A stretch of DNA of 30,701 bases from Firmicutes bacterium UBA5389 (GCA_002409965.1 DHON01000063.1:1-30701); one strand, 5' to 3'. Positions 16,550-25,383 are shown, counted from the stretch's first letter. Translations and numbers: made by a program. The notes: generated by a model from the letters alone, not told the origin.

Positions 16550-17146
16550 CTAAAGCCCGATGAACCTGGCCACATCGAACCCCGAGAACCCAAGAAACGC
16601 CATGGCGAGCAATCCCGTGGTGACCAGAGCAATCGGGAACCCCTGCATAGCCTGGGATATGGGCGCCAGGCGCTGCCTCTCCCTGATCGCCGCAAACAGC
16701 ATGATGGCCAGCCCCCAGCCCAACCCGCCGGCGGCGCCGCTCACGGCCGACTCGACTAGGTTGTAGTTGGACGATATGTTGATGATCGCCACACCCAGCA
16801 CCGCGCAGTTGGTGGTGATGAGCGGAAGGTATATTCCGAGCGCTCTGTAGAGCCCGGGGCTGTTCTTCTTGATCACCATCTCTATCAGCTGAACCAAGGC
16901 CGCTATCACAAGTATGAACGAGACTGTCTGAAGATAGGCCATGCCCAGCGGGTTGAGTATGAAGTGCTGGACAAGCCAGGTGATCACAGACGCCATCGTC
17001 ATGACGAACACAACTGCCAGGCTCATGCCTGTAGCCGTCTCGAACTGCTGGGAGACTCCTATGAACGGGCACGTGCCCAGGATCCTGGCAAGCATATAGT
17101 TGTTGACCAGGGCCTGGCTGAACAGTATGACCAGTAGCTGCTTCAC
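16550..17146 (-). CDS. rnfA: RnfA, electron transport complex membrane subunit
   Basis: A 198-residue, six-helix membrane protein of the RnfA/NqrE family, which forms the ion channel core with RnfE. Family phrases are NNYMLARILGTCPFIGVS (about 15-32, with the cysteine that helps hold a membrane [2Fe-2S] cluster with RnfE) and TTNCAVLGVAII (about 111-122). The GTG start overlaps the rnfE stop (GTGA). Confidence 0.96.
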   Translation of the reverse strand: MKQLLVILFSQALVNNYMLARILGTCPFIGVSQQFETATGMSLAVVFVMTMASVITWLVQHFILNPLGMAYLQTVSFILVIAALVQLIEMVIKKNSPGLYRALGIYLPLITTNCAVLGVAIINISSNYNLVESAVSGAAGGLGWGLAIMLFAAIRERQRLAPISQAMQGFPIALVTTGLLAMAFLGFSGFDVARFIGL

Positions 17147-17799
17147 TTACCAGCACCCCCTTGCGCGCCGCGCGAGCCTTTGTTCTTCTTCTTCGCGGTG
17201 ATCAAGTTGACCGCCCCGATGGCCAAGCCCAGCGTGATGAACCCGCCCACCGGCTGGTTCACGATTGCCATAGCGTAGCGCTGCGGGAACAGCCTGATTC
17301 CATCGAAACCGAAGTCAGCGGCGGCCAAGACAACTCCGGTGGCCAGGGGTTCCCTTATCGCGGACAGCACGATCAGAGCCAGCGTGAAGCCGATCCCCAT
17401 CCCCAGCCCGTCCATGATCGATGCACCGGGCCCGTTCTTCGAAGCAAAAGCCTCAGCCCTCGCGAGTATGATGCAGTTGACCACGATCAGCGGCACGAAC
17501 ACTCCCAAAACCGCGTGTAGCTGCGGCAAAAACGCGTTCATTACCAGGTCCACTATGGTTACGAATGTGGCGATGACCACGATGTAGCACGGTATCCTGA
17601 TCTCCGACGGGATCACCGATCGCAGCAGCGAGATGATGAGGTTGGAGCCCATGAGGACGAACGTGGCCGCCAGCCCCATGCCGATGCCGTTGGAAACGGC
17701 CATGGACGCTGCTATCGTGGGGCACATCCCCAGAAGCAACCTGAACGTTGGGTTCTCCTTGTAGATGCCGTTGGTGAACGCCTGCAACGGACTACTCAT
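17143..17799 (-). CDS. rnfE: RnfE, electron transport complex membrane subunit
   Basis: A 218-residue paralogue of RnfA (RnfE/NqrD family), with NPTFRLLLGMCPTIAASMAV (about 16-35, its cysteine facing that of RnfA) and VVNCIILARAEAFASKNGP (about 105-123). Six hydrophobic helices are visible and the C-terminus is basic. The ATG overlaps the rnfG stop (ATGA) and has GGAGGTG upstream. Confidence 0.96.
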   Translation of the reverse strand: MSSPLQAFTNGIYKENPTFRLLLGMCPTIAASMAVSNGIGMGLAATFVLMGSNLIISLLRSVIPSEIRIPCYIVVIATFVTIVDLVMNAFLPQLHAVLGVFVPLIVVNCIILARAEAFASKNGPGASIMDGLGMGIGFTLALIVLSAIREPLATGVVLAAADFGFDGIRLFPQRYAMAIVNQPVGGFITLGLAIGAVNLITAKKKNKGSRGAQGGAGK

Positions 17800-18383
17800 C
17801 TGCCAGCACCTCCAGCGGCGCCCAGAGCGAGAGCCAGGTCGCGCACGGTGTTAACGCCCTTGACCACTGCCCTAGATGATATCGTGGCGCTGGATATCGC
17901 CACTATCTCCCCGCCGTCTTTGTTGACTGCAAGAGGCCCTGACGAGCCCTTCCCTGCAAACTGCGACTGGAACGCGGGCTTGGTGATCTCGGCGCCCAGG
18001 CCCGGCGTTTCCGTGTGCGAAAGCACCTGAAGGCCCTCGACTTCAAGATCGGAATTCACGCCCACCAACAAAGCGATTTTGCCGCCGTAACCCGATGTGA
18101 GTATTTTGGCCACGATGCCTCGCGCTTCGCCATCGGCCTCGCCCCGGTATACTTCCTCAACTCCGGAGAACCCGGTTTCAGCCTTCACGTAGGCCAGCTG
18201 GTCCTCGGATATCTTCTCGAAGTCTTGCGCAGACGGCAGGACAACCGCCATTGCGCGGGCGACCTCCAAAGCCTTGCGCTCGTCTATTATCTTGCTGGTT
18301 ATACCGTACACATACGATAGCGATCCGGCCGACACAGCGCAGATCAGCATGAGAACCAACCCAAGCTTGAGCGTGTCACGCAC
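17796..18383 (-). CDS. rnfG: RnfG, FMN-carrying subunit
   Basis: A 195-residue membrane-anchored flavoprotein on the outer face of the membrane. One N-terminal helix (about 8-28) precedes an FMN-binding domain with SHTETPGLGAEITKP (about 122-136) and the covalent flavinylation motif SATIS (Thr about 167). A flavin transferase (ApbE) would be needed and is not in this window. The GTG start overlaps the rnfD stop by 8 bases. Confidence 0.95.
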   Translation of the reverse strand: MRDTLKLGLVLMLICAVSAGSLSYVYGITSKIIDERKALEVARAMAVVLPSAQDFEKISEDQLAYVKAETGFSGVEEVYRGEADGEARGIVAKILTSGYGGKIALLVGVNSDLEVEGLQVLSHTETPGLGAEITKPAFQSQFAGKGSSGPLAVNKDGGEIVAISSATISSRAVVKGVNTVRDLALALGAAGGAGR

Positions 18384-19353
18384 GGGCCTTCACCTCCCCG
18401 AAACGCTTCGGGCGCGCGAACCTGTCGATCATGGGCACAGCCGCGTTCATGATGAGTATGGAATATGCCACACCCTCGGGGTACCCGCCGAACAGCCTGA
18501 TCAACGCGGTCAGAACGCCGCACCCGATTCCGAAGATAACCTGACCTTTGGCGTTGATCGGCGATGTTACGTAGTCAGTGGCCATGAAGAACGCTCCCAG
18601 GATCAGGCCGCCGGACAGCACATGGAAGAGCGGGTCCTGCCCGTAGAGCGCTGTGACCACCGCCACTGTGATGATGTACGACATCGGGATCCGTAGAGAA
18701 ATGTGAGTCCGCCACAGCAAGTACACCGCGCCGATCAAGAGGGCCAGCGCGGAGGTCTCGCCGAGCGAGCCCGCGACATTTCCCAGAAACAGCGGCATGT
18801 AGAACCTGGACATCGATGTGCCGCCGATCTCTCCCATCTTCAGCAGGGTGAGCGGGGTAGCGCTCGTCACCGCGTCGATGCCGCGCGCCCAGGCCGCTCC
18901 CTGGGCCGAAGCGGGCCAGATGTACCCGGTGGCGGCCAGAGCGGACCACGCCGCCGTGGCGAATGCGCGCCCTGCCAAGGCCGGGTTAAACACGTTGTAC
19001 CCCAGCCCTCCGAAGAGCAGTTTGACGATGCCTATAGCGAACACGCCCGACAACACCACGATCCACGCCGGCACGTGCGGAGGCAGCACCATGGCGATGA
19101 GCAAGCCCGTCACCACAGCGCTCCAATCGCCGATGGTGACCGGTTTTTTCGACATTCTCTCGAACACGAACTCCGCGCCCACGCATCCGGCTACGCCTGC
19201 AACCAGCGAGATCAGAGCCTTGCCTCCGAAGAAATACACTCCGGCCAAGCAGGCAGGCAACAGCGCTATGACAACATCCCGCATGAGCGAGGGAGTATCT
19301 ATGTTGCCCCTGATGTGCGGAGCCGGCGTCACAATCAACTTTGAGTCGGCCAT
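18376..19353 (-). CDS. rnfD: RnfD, FMN-carrying membrane subunit
   Basis: A 325-residue integral membrane subunit with about nine helices. The covalent FMN motif SATPL lies near residue 166 (DAVTSATPLTLLK), and the family phrase LGYNVFNPALAGRAFATAAW lies at about 117-136. The ATG at 19353 shares its A with the rnfC TGA and has GGGGGGA 6 bases upstream. A GTG one codon earlier is possible. Confidence 0.95.
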   Translation of the reverse strand: MADSKLIVTPAPHIRGNIDTPSLMRDVVIALLPACLAGVYFFGGKALISLVAGVAGCVGAEFVFERMSKKPVTIGDWSAVVTGLLIAMVLPPHVPAWIVVLSGVFAIGIVKLLFGGLGYNVFNPALAGRAFATAAWSALAATGYIWPASAQGAAWARGIDAVTSATPLTLLKMGEIGGTSMSRFYMPLFLGNVAGSLGETSALALLIGAVYLLWRTHISLRIPMSYIITVAVVTALYGQDPLFHVLSGGLILGAFFMATDYVTSPINAKGQVIFGIGCGVLTALIRLFGGYPEGVAYSILIMNAAVPMIDRFARPKRFGEVKARA

Positions 19354-20702
19354 CACTTATCCCCCCGTTCCCTGGCAGCCCGGCGCCTGGCCCCGATCTC
19401 CGCCTTGGCGTACTTGATAGCCTGAACCAGGTTGCGCCGGGACGGGCACTCGTAACTGCACACTCCGCACTCGATGCAGTCGAGCGCGTGATACGCTTCG
19501 GCCTCGCTCCACAGCCTGGCCTCGCTCCACTGATGCAGAAGCGCAGGCTCCAGGCGCATAGGGCACAGCTCCACGCATCGCCCGCACCTGATGCACGGCA
19601 TGGGCTCAAACGAGCGCGACTCGGCCCGATCAAGCACGAGAATGCCGGACGTGCCTCGGGTGGTGGGCGCCTCCGCGCTGGGGACGGCCGCCCCCATCAT
19701 CGGACCGCCGAAAATGATCTTTCCGGGATCGCCCACGAATCCGCCGCATTGCTCTATCAGTTCGATGGCGGACGTGCCTACCTTCATCATGATGTTGGCC
19801 GGGTTCGCCACCCCCGACCCGGTCACCGTGACGACTCTCTCAATCAATGGCAGACCGCGGTCGAACCTGTCGGCCACGGCAACGGCCGTCCCAACGTTGT
19901 TGACCACAACGCCCACACTGAACGGAAGGCAACCAGGGGCAACTTCCCTGCCCAGAACTGACTTGATAAGGTGTTTCTCAGAGCCTTGCGGGTAGTGAGT
20001 CCTGACGGCGACAACGTCGATGGTCCCGGCGGCCGCCGCGGAGGCGATCGCCCTCTGCAGCGCCTCCACGGCGTCAGGCTTGTTGTCTTCAACTCCAATT
20101 ACGGCACGGTCCACGCCGATAGCCTTCATGAGAATCCGAGTCCCGCGCACCACATCCTCCGGGCGCTCCACCATCAGCCTGTGGTCGGCCGTAAGGTACG
20201 GCTCGCACTCGGCCCCGTTGATCAGCAACGCGTCTACCTTCGCATTCGGAGGCAGAGTCAGCTTAACGTGGGTGGGAAATTGCGCGCCTCCCATGCCCAC
20301 GATCCCCGCTTCTCGGATAATGCTGACTATCTCCGCCGGCGACAGCGAATCGGCGTTCTCCACAGGCACGCACGATTCGTCCAGCGTGTCCTGTCCGTCA
20401 GGCTCAATGGTGATCGCCTGGTCCATCGTGCCAAGGCCGGTGCGCACGGCGCCTATTGCCGCGACCTTCCCCGATACCGGCGAATGCGACGGCACGCCGA
20501 ACCTGCCGATGGGATCTGCGATCTTCTGACCCTTATGCACCAAGTCTCCCTTAGCGACCAGCGATGACAGAGCACTGCCTGTGCCCATGTTGAGCAGCAC
20601 AACGACCTTGGACGGGCGCTGGGCCGCTACTATCGGCAATCCGCTAGTGCTTGACTTGTTCTCCGGAGGATGTATACCTCCTCGGAAGGACCCTCTGGGC
20701 AT
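19353..20702 (-). CDS. rnfC: RnfC, NADH-binding Fe-S subunit
   Basis: A 449-residue peripheral subunit that exchanges electrons with NAD(H). FRGGIHPPENK near the N-terminus is the RnfC signature. The NuoF-like core has GIVGMGGAQFPTHVKL and LLINGAECEPYLTADHRLM. Two [4Fe-4S] motifs follow, CIRCGRCVELCP (from about 370) and CIECGVCSYECP (from about 409). Some proteobacterial forms add a long Ala/Lys-rich tail, absent here. The ATG at 20702 has GAGGAG 8 bases upstream. GTG at 20711 is the alternative. It is the first gene of the rnf operon. Confidence 0.96.
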   Translation of the reverse strand: MPRGSFRGGIHPPENKSSTSGLPIVAAQRPSKVVVLLNMGTGSALSSLVAKGDLVHKGQKIADPIGRFGVPSHSPVSGKVAAIGAVRTGLGTMDQAITIEPDGQDTLDESCVPVENADSLSPAEIVSIIREAGIVGMGGAQFPTHVKLTLPPNAKVDALLINGAECEPYLTADHRLMVERPEDVVRGTRILMKAIGVDRAVIGVEDNKPDAVEALQRAIASAAAAGTIDVVAVRTHYPQGSEKHLIKSVLGREVAPGCLPFSVGVVVNNVGTAVAVADRFDRGLPLIERVVTVTGSGVANPANIMMKVGTSAIELIEQCGGFVGDPGKIIFGGPMMGAAVPSAEAPTTRGTSGILVLDRAESRSFEPMPCIRCGRCVELCPMRLEPALLHQWSEARLWSEAEAYHALDCIECGVCSYECPSRRNLVQAIKYAKAEIGARRRAARERGDK

Positions 20703-20794
20703 GCACCTCACTCCTCAGTACAACATCGAACCCTCCGGCCGGACAGCTTGCCCCCTGACCGAGAGTTCGGCGCGAGTCAACCAAAACCGATAAT

Positions 20795-20823
20795 ATTGTA
20801 TAACACGCACTGCACTAGTGCAA
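20795..20823 (-). promoter_or_regulatory. Candidate rnf operon promoter
   Basis: On the minus strand TTGCAC (20823-20818) and TACAAT (20800-20795) are spaced by 17 bases in an AT-rich patch that stands out in this GC-rich window. The -10 matches 5 of 6 and the -35 3 of 6. The leader to rnfC would be about 85 bases. Confidence 0.5.
20811..20822. promoter_or_regulatory. Palindrome overlapping the rnf -35 element
   Basis: TGCACTAGTGCA is a perfect 12-base palindrome covering most of the -35 box of the candidate rnf promoter. A bound protein would block polymerase. It does not match the Rex redox-sensor consensus as I know it, so the regulator is unknown. Confidence 0.35.
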
Positions 20824-20880
20824 CATTGCTACAGCTTAACAGCTAGTTGAACTTGCCCGGCAATTCGGCTCTCACGAAGA

Positions 20881-20924
20881 GCAGAAAGCCTGCTCTCCCG
20901 GCACGCGGGAGAGTGGCCTTCTGC
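20881..20924 (-). terminator. Long hairpin after the hydrogenase operon
   Basis: Two arms of about 19 bases pair almost fully: GCAGAA..GCC outer part and an 8-bp CTCTCCCG/CGGGAGAG inner part, with a small internal loop and a 5-base apical loop. It lies about 64 bases past the hydA stop and before the rnf promoter. No real T-tract follows. Confidence 0.55.
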
Positions 20925-20987
20925 ACTGCCCATATCTCAATCGCTCAGTCGCCGCAGTCCGCCCACTGCTGCTCCCTGCCCGCCGCA

Positions 20988-22712
20988 CTACCGCCTCGGC
21001 GTGTAGTGGGTGTGCAACAGTTCGTGCGAACGCTTCGACAGGGGACGCTCGAGGTACTCTTCGTAGAGAGTCGCCACAGCCGGATTCTTGTGAGACGAGC
21101 GTAGCTCCATGTCGCGGTCGGCGGCATACAGCGCGCCGGCCCTCTCGGCGCGGGTGTTCATCACAGTGCCGATAGGTTGCCCGCCTCCGCCCACGCACCC
21201 GCCGGGGCAGCACATTATCTCCACAAATTGCCAAGGCGCCTGGCCGGACCTTATGCGGTCGAGCACCCGGCGCGCATTGGCCAGCCCATGCGCGACCGCG
21301 ACATTCACGCAGTTGCCGTTGAGAGTCACCGTGGTCTCCTTGACTCCCTGAAGCCCCCTGACATCATGGAACTCCAGGCTCTCGGGAGGCAACTCCCTGC
21401 CGGTCACGACTTCGTATACAGTGCGCAGGGCAGCCTCCATCACCCCGCCTGTGGCGCCGAAGATGGCCGCGGCGCCGGTGGATATGCCCAGGGGCGCATC
21501 GAAATCCTCTTCCGGCGAGTCATCGAGGTCGATGCCCGCTTCCCGGAGCATCCGCCCCAGCTCACGCGTGGTGAGCGCCACGTCCACGTCCTGGCGCCCG
21601 CTGGCCCTCATCTCCGGCCGCTGCACCTCGAACTTCTTGGCCGTGCAGGGCATGATCGACACCACAAACATCTTCGCCGGGTCGATCCCCGCCCTCTCGG
21701 CGTAATAGGTCTTGGCAAGAGCCCCGAACATCTGTTGAGGGGACTTGCACGTGGACACATGCGGCAGAAGCTCAGGGTAGAAATGCTCTATGAACTTGAT
21801 CCATCCGGGACTGCACGATGTGATCAGAGGAAGCGTCCCGCCGCTGCCCAGCCGCTGCAAGAGCTCGTGCCCTTCCTCCATTATGGTGACATCGGCCGCG
21901 AAATCGGTGTCGAAAACCCGGTCGAAGCCGAGCCTCCTGAGGGCGGCAGCCATCTTCCCGGTGACTATCGAACCCGCCGGCAGGCCCAGTTCCTCGCCGA
22001 GAGAAGCCCGGATGGCCGGGGCGGTCTGGACCACTACGTGTCTGTCCGGATCCGACAAAGCCTCCCATACGCGCGCCGTGTCGTCGCGCTCGATGATAGC
22101 CCCAGTGGGGCAGGCGAGGGTGCACTGGCCGCACATCACGCACACCGCGTCCATCAGCCCATCCTCATACGCAGGCATCACCACCGCGTCGAACCCGCGG
22201 TTGATTACGGAAAGCGCCGCAACCCCCTGAATCTTCTCACAGGCTTCTACACACCGTCGGCAGTTGATGCACTTGTCGGGGTCGCGAACTATCGATGGAG
22301 ACGACTCGTCGCGAGGCAATCCGCGTTTGACTCGCTCGAACCTGATCTCTCGGATCCCGAGGTCCGATGCGAGCTGCTGCAATTCGCATCGGAGGTTCCG
22401 GGCGCACGAGAGGCAGTCATCGGGATGGTGAGCTAGGATCAGCTCCACCGCCATCCTCCTGGCCTCCCGCACAATGGGAGAGTTGGTGCGAACCACTATG
22501 CCTTGGCTCGCGGGGTAAGAACACGCAGGCTGCAACGTGCGCATGCCCGCGATCTCCACCACGCAGACACGGCAAGCCGATGGGGTGCCCAGGTCCTCAT
22601 GCCAACACAAGGTGGGTATCCTTATGCCGGCGCCGCGGGCCGCCTCGAGAATAGTCGACCCTGGCGCAGCATGCACCGTCCGCCCGTCTATCGTCAGTGT
22701 GATGTCAGACAT
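20988..22712 (-). CDS. hydA: [FeFe] hydrogenase catalytic subunit, NADH/ferredoxin-linked (HydA, group A3 type)
   Basis: A 574-residue cytoplasmic catalytic subunit making H2 from, or oxidising it to, NADH plus reduced ferredoxin. In order: a plant-type [2Fe-2S] domain (C36, C47, C50, C64); a His-ligated [4Fe-4S] site (H96, C100, C103, C109); two ferredoxin clusters (CINCRRCVEAC from 148, CVMCGQCTLAC from 191). The H-cluster domain has all three motifs: TSCSPGW (C300), MPCTAKKFE (C356) and EIMCCPGGCVGGGGQP (C502, C506). A small-subunit-like tail follows. The start is the ATG at 22712, overlapping hydB by 8 bases, with GGGAGG 10 bases upstream. Maturases HydEFG are not in the window. Confidence 0.96.
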   Translation of the reverse strand: MSDITLTIDGRTVHAAPGSTILEAARGAGIRIPTLCWHEDLGTPSACRVCVVEIAGMRTLQPACSYPASQGIVVRTNSPIVREARRMAVELILAHHPDDCLSCARNLRCELQQLASDLGIREIRFERVKRGLPRDESSPSIVRDPDKCINCRRCVEACEKIQGVAALSVINRGFDAVVMPAYEDGLMDAVCVMCGQCTLACPTGAIIERDDTARVWEALSDPDRHVVVQTAPAIRASLGEELGLPAGSIVTGKMAAALRRLGFDRVFDTDFAADVTIMEEGHELLQRLGSGGTLPLITSCSPGWIKFIEHFYPELLPHVSTCKSPQQMFGALAKTYYAERAGIDPAKMFVVSIMPCTAKKFEVQRPEMRASGRQDVDVALTTRELGRMLREAGIDLDDSPEEDFDAPLGISTGAAAIFGATGGVMEAALRTVYEVVTGRELPPESLEFHDVRGLQGVKETTVTLNGNCVNVAVAHGLANARRVLDRIRSGQAPWQFVEIMCCPGGCVGGGGQPIGTVMNTRAERAGALYAADRDMELRSSHKNPAVATLYEEYLERPLSKRSHELLHTHYTPRR

Positions 22713-24357
22713 TCTCTGCCGGCCTCCCTTCAGCACAGTCGCAAGCGCCATGGCACAGCCCGACCGAGCACTTCCCGTGCAGATGCGCCTGGATCTCGCC
22801 CTCAAAATGCTGCATGATCGTGCCGAGCGGCACCACAACCGACTGGCCCAGAGCGCACAGCGACGATCTCAGCATCACAGTGGCCAGTTCCATCGCGAGG
22901 TCCAGGTCGGCCTGGGTGGCACGGAACTGGCGCAGCTTGTCGAAAATCTGGACGAGCCTCGTGGTGCCCTCGCGACACGGAGTGCATTGCCCGCACGACT
23001 CGTGCGCGAAGAAATGCAGCAACGAACAGGCCACATCCACGATGCAGTGGCTGTCGTCAATGATGAGAAGCGCCCCGGAGCCCAGAGCAGAACCCGCCGA
23101 CTGCATGCTCTCGTAATCCATAGGCATATCCAGATGCGCCTCGGCCAGGCATCCGCCGGCCGTCCCGCCGGTCTGCGCCATTTTGAAGGATCTGCCGTCT
23201 GGAATGCCGCCGCCGATCCCGTAGATCACCTCGCGGAGTGTGATGCCCATGGGCACTTCTATGAGTCCCCTATTATTGACATTGCCGGTCAGAGTGAACA
23301 CCTTGGTGCCTGGCGAGGTGGACGTGCCGAAACCGCGGTACCAGTCGGCGCCGTTCAGGATAATCGGCGGAATGTTGGCGATAGTCTCTACGTTGTTGAC
23401 CACAGTGGGCTTACCCCACAGCCCCGAAGTGCCGGGGTAAGGCGGTTTCCGGCGCGGTATGCCGCGTTTGCCCTCGATGGACTCGATGAGCGCGGTCTCC
23501 TCGCCGCATACATAGGCCCCGGCGCCTTTCTTGACTTCGATGTCGAAGTTGAATCCGGAGCCGAATAGGTTCGCGCCGAGCAAGCCCAGCCAGCGCGCTT
23601 GCCTTATGGCGCGCTCGATGCGCTCGATCGATATGTAGTATTCGCCGCGTATGTAGATATAGCCGTGAGTGGCGCCGACGGCGTAGCCCATGATGATCAT
23701 GCCTTCGATCACCTTGTGAGGATCGCCTTCGAGTATGAGACGGTCTTTGAACGTCCCTGGCTCGCCTTCGTCGGCATTGCAGATGATGTACTTCTGGTCG
23801 GACTCGGTCCTTGCCGTGAACTCGAGTTTGGCGCCGCTGGGAAACGCCGCGCCCCCCCGCCCTCGCAGGCCGGAACGCTTAACCGTTTCGATCACGTCCG
23901 CCGGGCGTAGATTGGTGAGAGCCGTTCCCAAAGCCAGATACCCATCGCGCGCGATGTACTCCTCGATGCTCTCGGGGTCGATCAGACCCACATTCTCGAG
24001 GACAATGCGCTTCTGAATCTGAAAGTAATCTGTACGCTTGTCGTCAGCAGTAGATACAGACGGAAGCTCCCCGGCGTACTGCAACCTCGTGACCGGCCGG
24101 CCCTTGACCAGGTGCTCGGCCACGATTTCGCGAGCTGCCCCCATGTTGACACGATGGTACACAGTGCCTTCCGGGTACACAACAACAATAGGTCCCTGAT
24201 CGCAAGGGCCCAAGCATCCGGTTTCAACAACGCGCACCTCGCGGTCCAGCCCTTGCTCTCGGACGAGACGCTCGATCTCTACTCGTACCGCCCGGCACCC
24301 GGCGGCAACACATGGGGACCCGCCACATACCAGGACGTGCGATCGATAGAACTCCAT
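22705..24357 (-). CDS. hydB: NuoF-like hydrogenase subunit (HydB), lacking the C-terminal ferredoxin domain
   Basis: A 550-residue flavoprotein that binds FMN and NAD(H) and passes electrons to HydA and HydC. A thioredoxin-like [2Fe-2S] domain comes first (C11, C16, C21, C48, C52). The NuoF core has RSGLRGRGGAAFPSGAKLEF, the FMN/NADH motif NADEGEPGTFKDR and GAYVCGEETALIESIEGKRG. The N3-type [4Fe-4S] site is ESCGQCTPCREG plus SLCALGQ (C about 501). Bifurcating HydB proteins usually continue with two [4Fe-4S] clusters. Here the protein stops about 20 residues later in a short cysteine-rich tail (C530, C535, C539, C541). The ATG has GGAGG 7 bases upstream. Confidence 0.94.
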   Translation of the reverse strand: MEFYRSHVLVCGGSPCVAAGCRAVRVEIERLVREQGLDREVRVVETGCLGPCDQGPIVVVYPEGTVYHRVNMGAAREIVAEHLVKGRPVTRLQYAGELPSVSTADDKRTDYFQIQKRIVLENVGLIDPESIEEYIARDGYLALGTALTNLRPADVIETVKRSGLRGRGGAAFPSGAKLEFTARTESDQKYIICNADEGEPGTFKDRLILEGDPHKVIEGMIIMGYAVGATHGYIYIRGEYYISIERIERAIRQARWLGLLGANLFGSGFNFDIEVKKGAGAYVCGEETALIESIEGKRGIPRRKPPYPGTSGLWGKPTVVNNVETIANIPPIILNGADWYRGFGTSTSPGTKVFTLTGNVNNRGLIEVPMGITLREVIYGIGGGIPDGRSFKMAQTGGTAGGCLAEAHLDMPMDYESMQSAGSALGSGALLIIDDSHCIVDVACSLLHFFAHESCGQCTPCREGTTRLVQIFDKLRQFRATQADLDLAMELATVMLRSSLCALGQSVVVPLGTIMQHFEGEIQAHLHGKCSVGLCHGACDCAEGRPAENV

Positions 24358-24376
24358 GTGGATCCCTCCTCGGGGC

Positions 24377-24868
24377 CTATTTGTAGCGTTCTAGGATCTC
24401 GAACAGGTCGCCGGGAACGAGGTTTCCGTAGACCTCGTCGTCGATCATAAGGGCTGGCGCAACCCCGCACACTCCGAGGCAGGATGTGGCCTCGACAGTG
24501 AAAAGGCAGTCCGCCGTAGTGCCGCCCATCTCAACTCCGAGTTGATCGAGGAGCGAGTCGATTACCTCTTTCGCGCCCATCACGTGGCATGGAGCCGACT
24601 CGCAGATCCTGATAATGTGGCGTCCCCTGGGTTTTGTAGAGAACATCGAATAGAACGTAGCTACTCCGTACACTCGACTCTCGGGTACATCGAGAACACG
24701 CGCCACCACGCGCAGAGCCTCGCGGGGGAGGTAGTTTCGCAATGCTTGAACATCGTGAAGCGCCAGCACCAGGTCCTCAGGTTTGCCGCGATACATCGAC
24801 GCAATCCTCTCCACCTGGCTCAGGAAGTCACTATCGCACTGACACGCGGCACCGGGTACTGCTGTCAT
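24377..24868 (-). CDS. hydC: NuoE-like hydrogenase subunit (HydC)
   Basis: A 163-residue thioredoxin-fold [2Fe-2S] subunit of the trimeric hydrogenase, next to the HydB flavin site. The four ligands are CESAPC (C89, C94) and CLGVC (C130, C134), with the family phrases YLPREALRVVARVL and YGVATFYSMFSTKPRGRH. The ATG at 24868 has GGAGG 9 bases upstream. An in-frame ATG at 24949 would add 27 residues not typical of the family and has no ribosome site. It precedes hydB by 19 bases. Confidence 0.94.
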   Translation of the reverse strand: MTAVPGAACQCDSDFLSQVERIASMYRGKPEDLVLALHDVQALRNYLPREALRVVARVLDVPESRVYGVATFYSMFSTKPRGRHIIRICESAPCHVMGAKEVIDSLLDQLGVEMGGTTADCLFTVEATSCLGVCGVAPALMIDDEVYGNLVPGDLFEILERYK

Positions 24869-24976
24869 ACTCGGGACCCTCCTCTCCGGCCCGGACAACG
24901 TGCCTGCCGGGCGCATGGAGTTTGTGCTTCTTTTCACAATCCTCCCCATAATAGACGGCCACAGAGCAACGCCAAG

Positions 24977-25339
24977 CTACTTCAAGGATATGACGAAGTT
25001 GCCCACGACCTGGCCGTTCACTACGTGGCTGGCGATTATCTGGCGGGCCTTATCCGGGGTGACACGACCGTAAGTGACCTTCGGCTCGCCCTGCCTGATC
25101 ACATCGACTATGGGCTCCGACTCACACATGCCGATGCATCCAGCTTGCGTGACCACTACATGGCGAAGACTGCGCGCATTGATCTCATCCATGATCGCGG
25201 CGAGTGTGTCGCGGGCTCCCGCTGCTATGCCGCATGTTCCCATACCTACCACTATGCGTACGTCCTCTTTGCCCTCGCGCAGCTCGGTCATGGCCTGAGC
25301 GCGCTCCTTGATCTTCTTCAGATCGTCCAGCGACTTCAT
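24977..25339 (-). CDS. Thioredoxin-like [2Fe-2S] ferredoxin-type protein heading the hyd operon
   Basis: A 120-residue protein with the family phrases VGMGTCGIAAGARD (C36) and TQAGCIGMCESEP (C68, C72), then PKVTYGRVTPDKARQII. It belongs to the small thioredoxin-like ferredoxin family found ahead of hydrogenase hydCBA genes in clostridia. Only three cysteines are present in the whole protein, so a four-cysteine cluster cannot form within one chain. It may use another ligand, bridge subunits, or play a regulatory or assembly role. The ATG has GGGGGAG 9 bases upstream. It lies 108 bases before hydC. Confidence 0.88.
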   Translation of the reverse strand: MKSLDDLKKIKERAQAMTELREGKEDVRIVVGMGTCGIAAGARDTLAAIMDEINARSLRHVVVTQAGCIGMCESEPIVDVIRQGEPKVTYGRVTPDKARQIIASHVVNGQVVGNFVISLK

Positions 25340-25383
25340 GTCCCAGCACTCCCCCTAAAGCAGTGATGACTCACTATAATAGA

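Noticed and set aside
21177..22436. Long plus-strand ORF (419 codons) opposite hydA
   Set aside because: It is the antisense shadow of a GC-rich gene with clear Fe-S motifs; its translation shows no domain and no ribosome site supports it.
22537..23568. Plus-strand ORF of 343 codons opposite hydA/hydB
   Set aside because: Antisense shadow of hydB; composition is biased toward Arg, His and Pro as expected from reversed GC-rich codons.
24869..24949. N-terminal extension of HydC from ATG 24949
   Set aside because: No ribosome site at that ATG, the added residues are not family-like, and an ideal site precedes ATG 24868.
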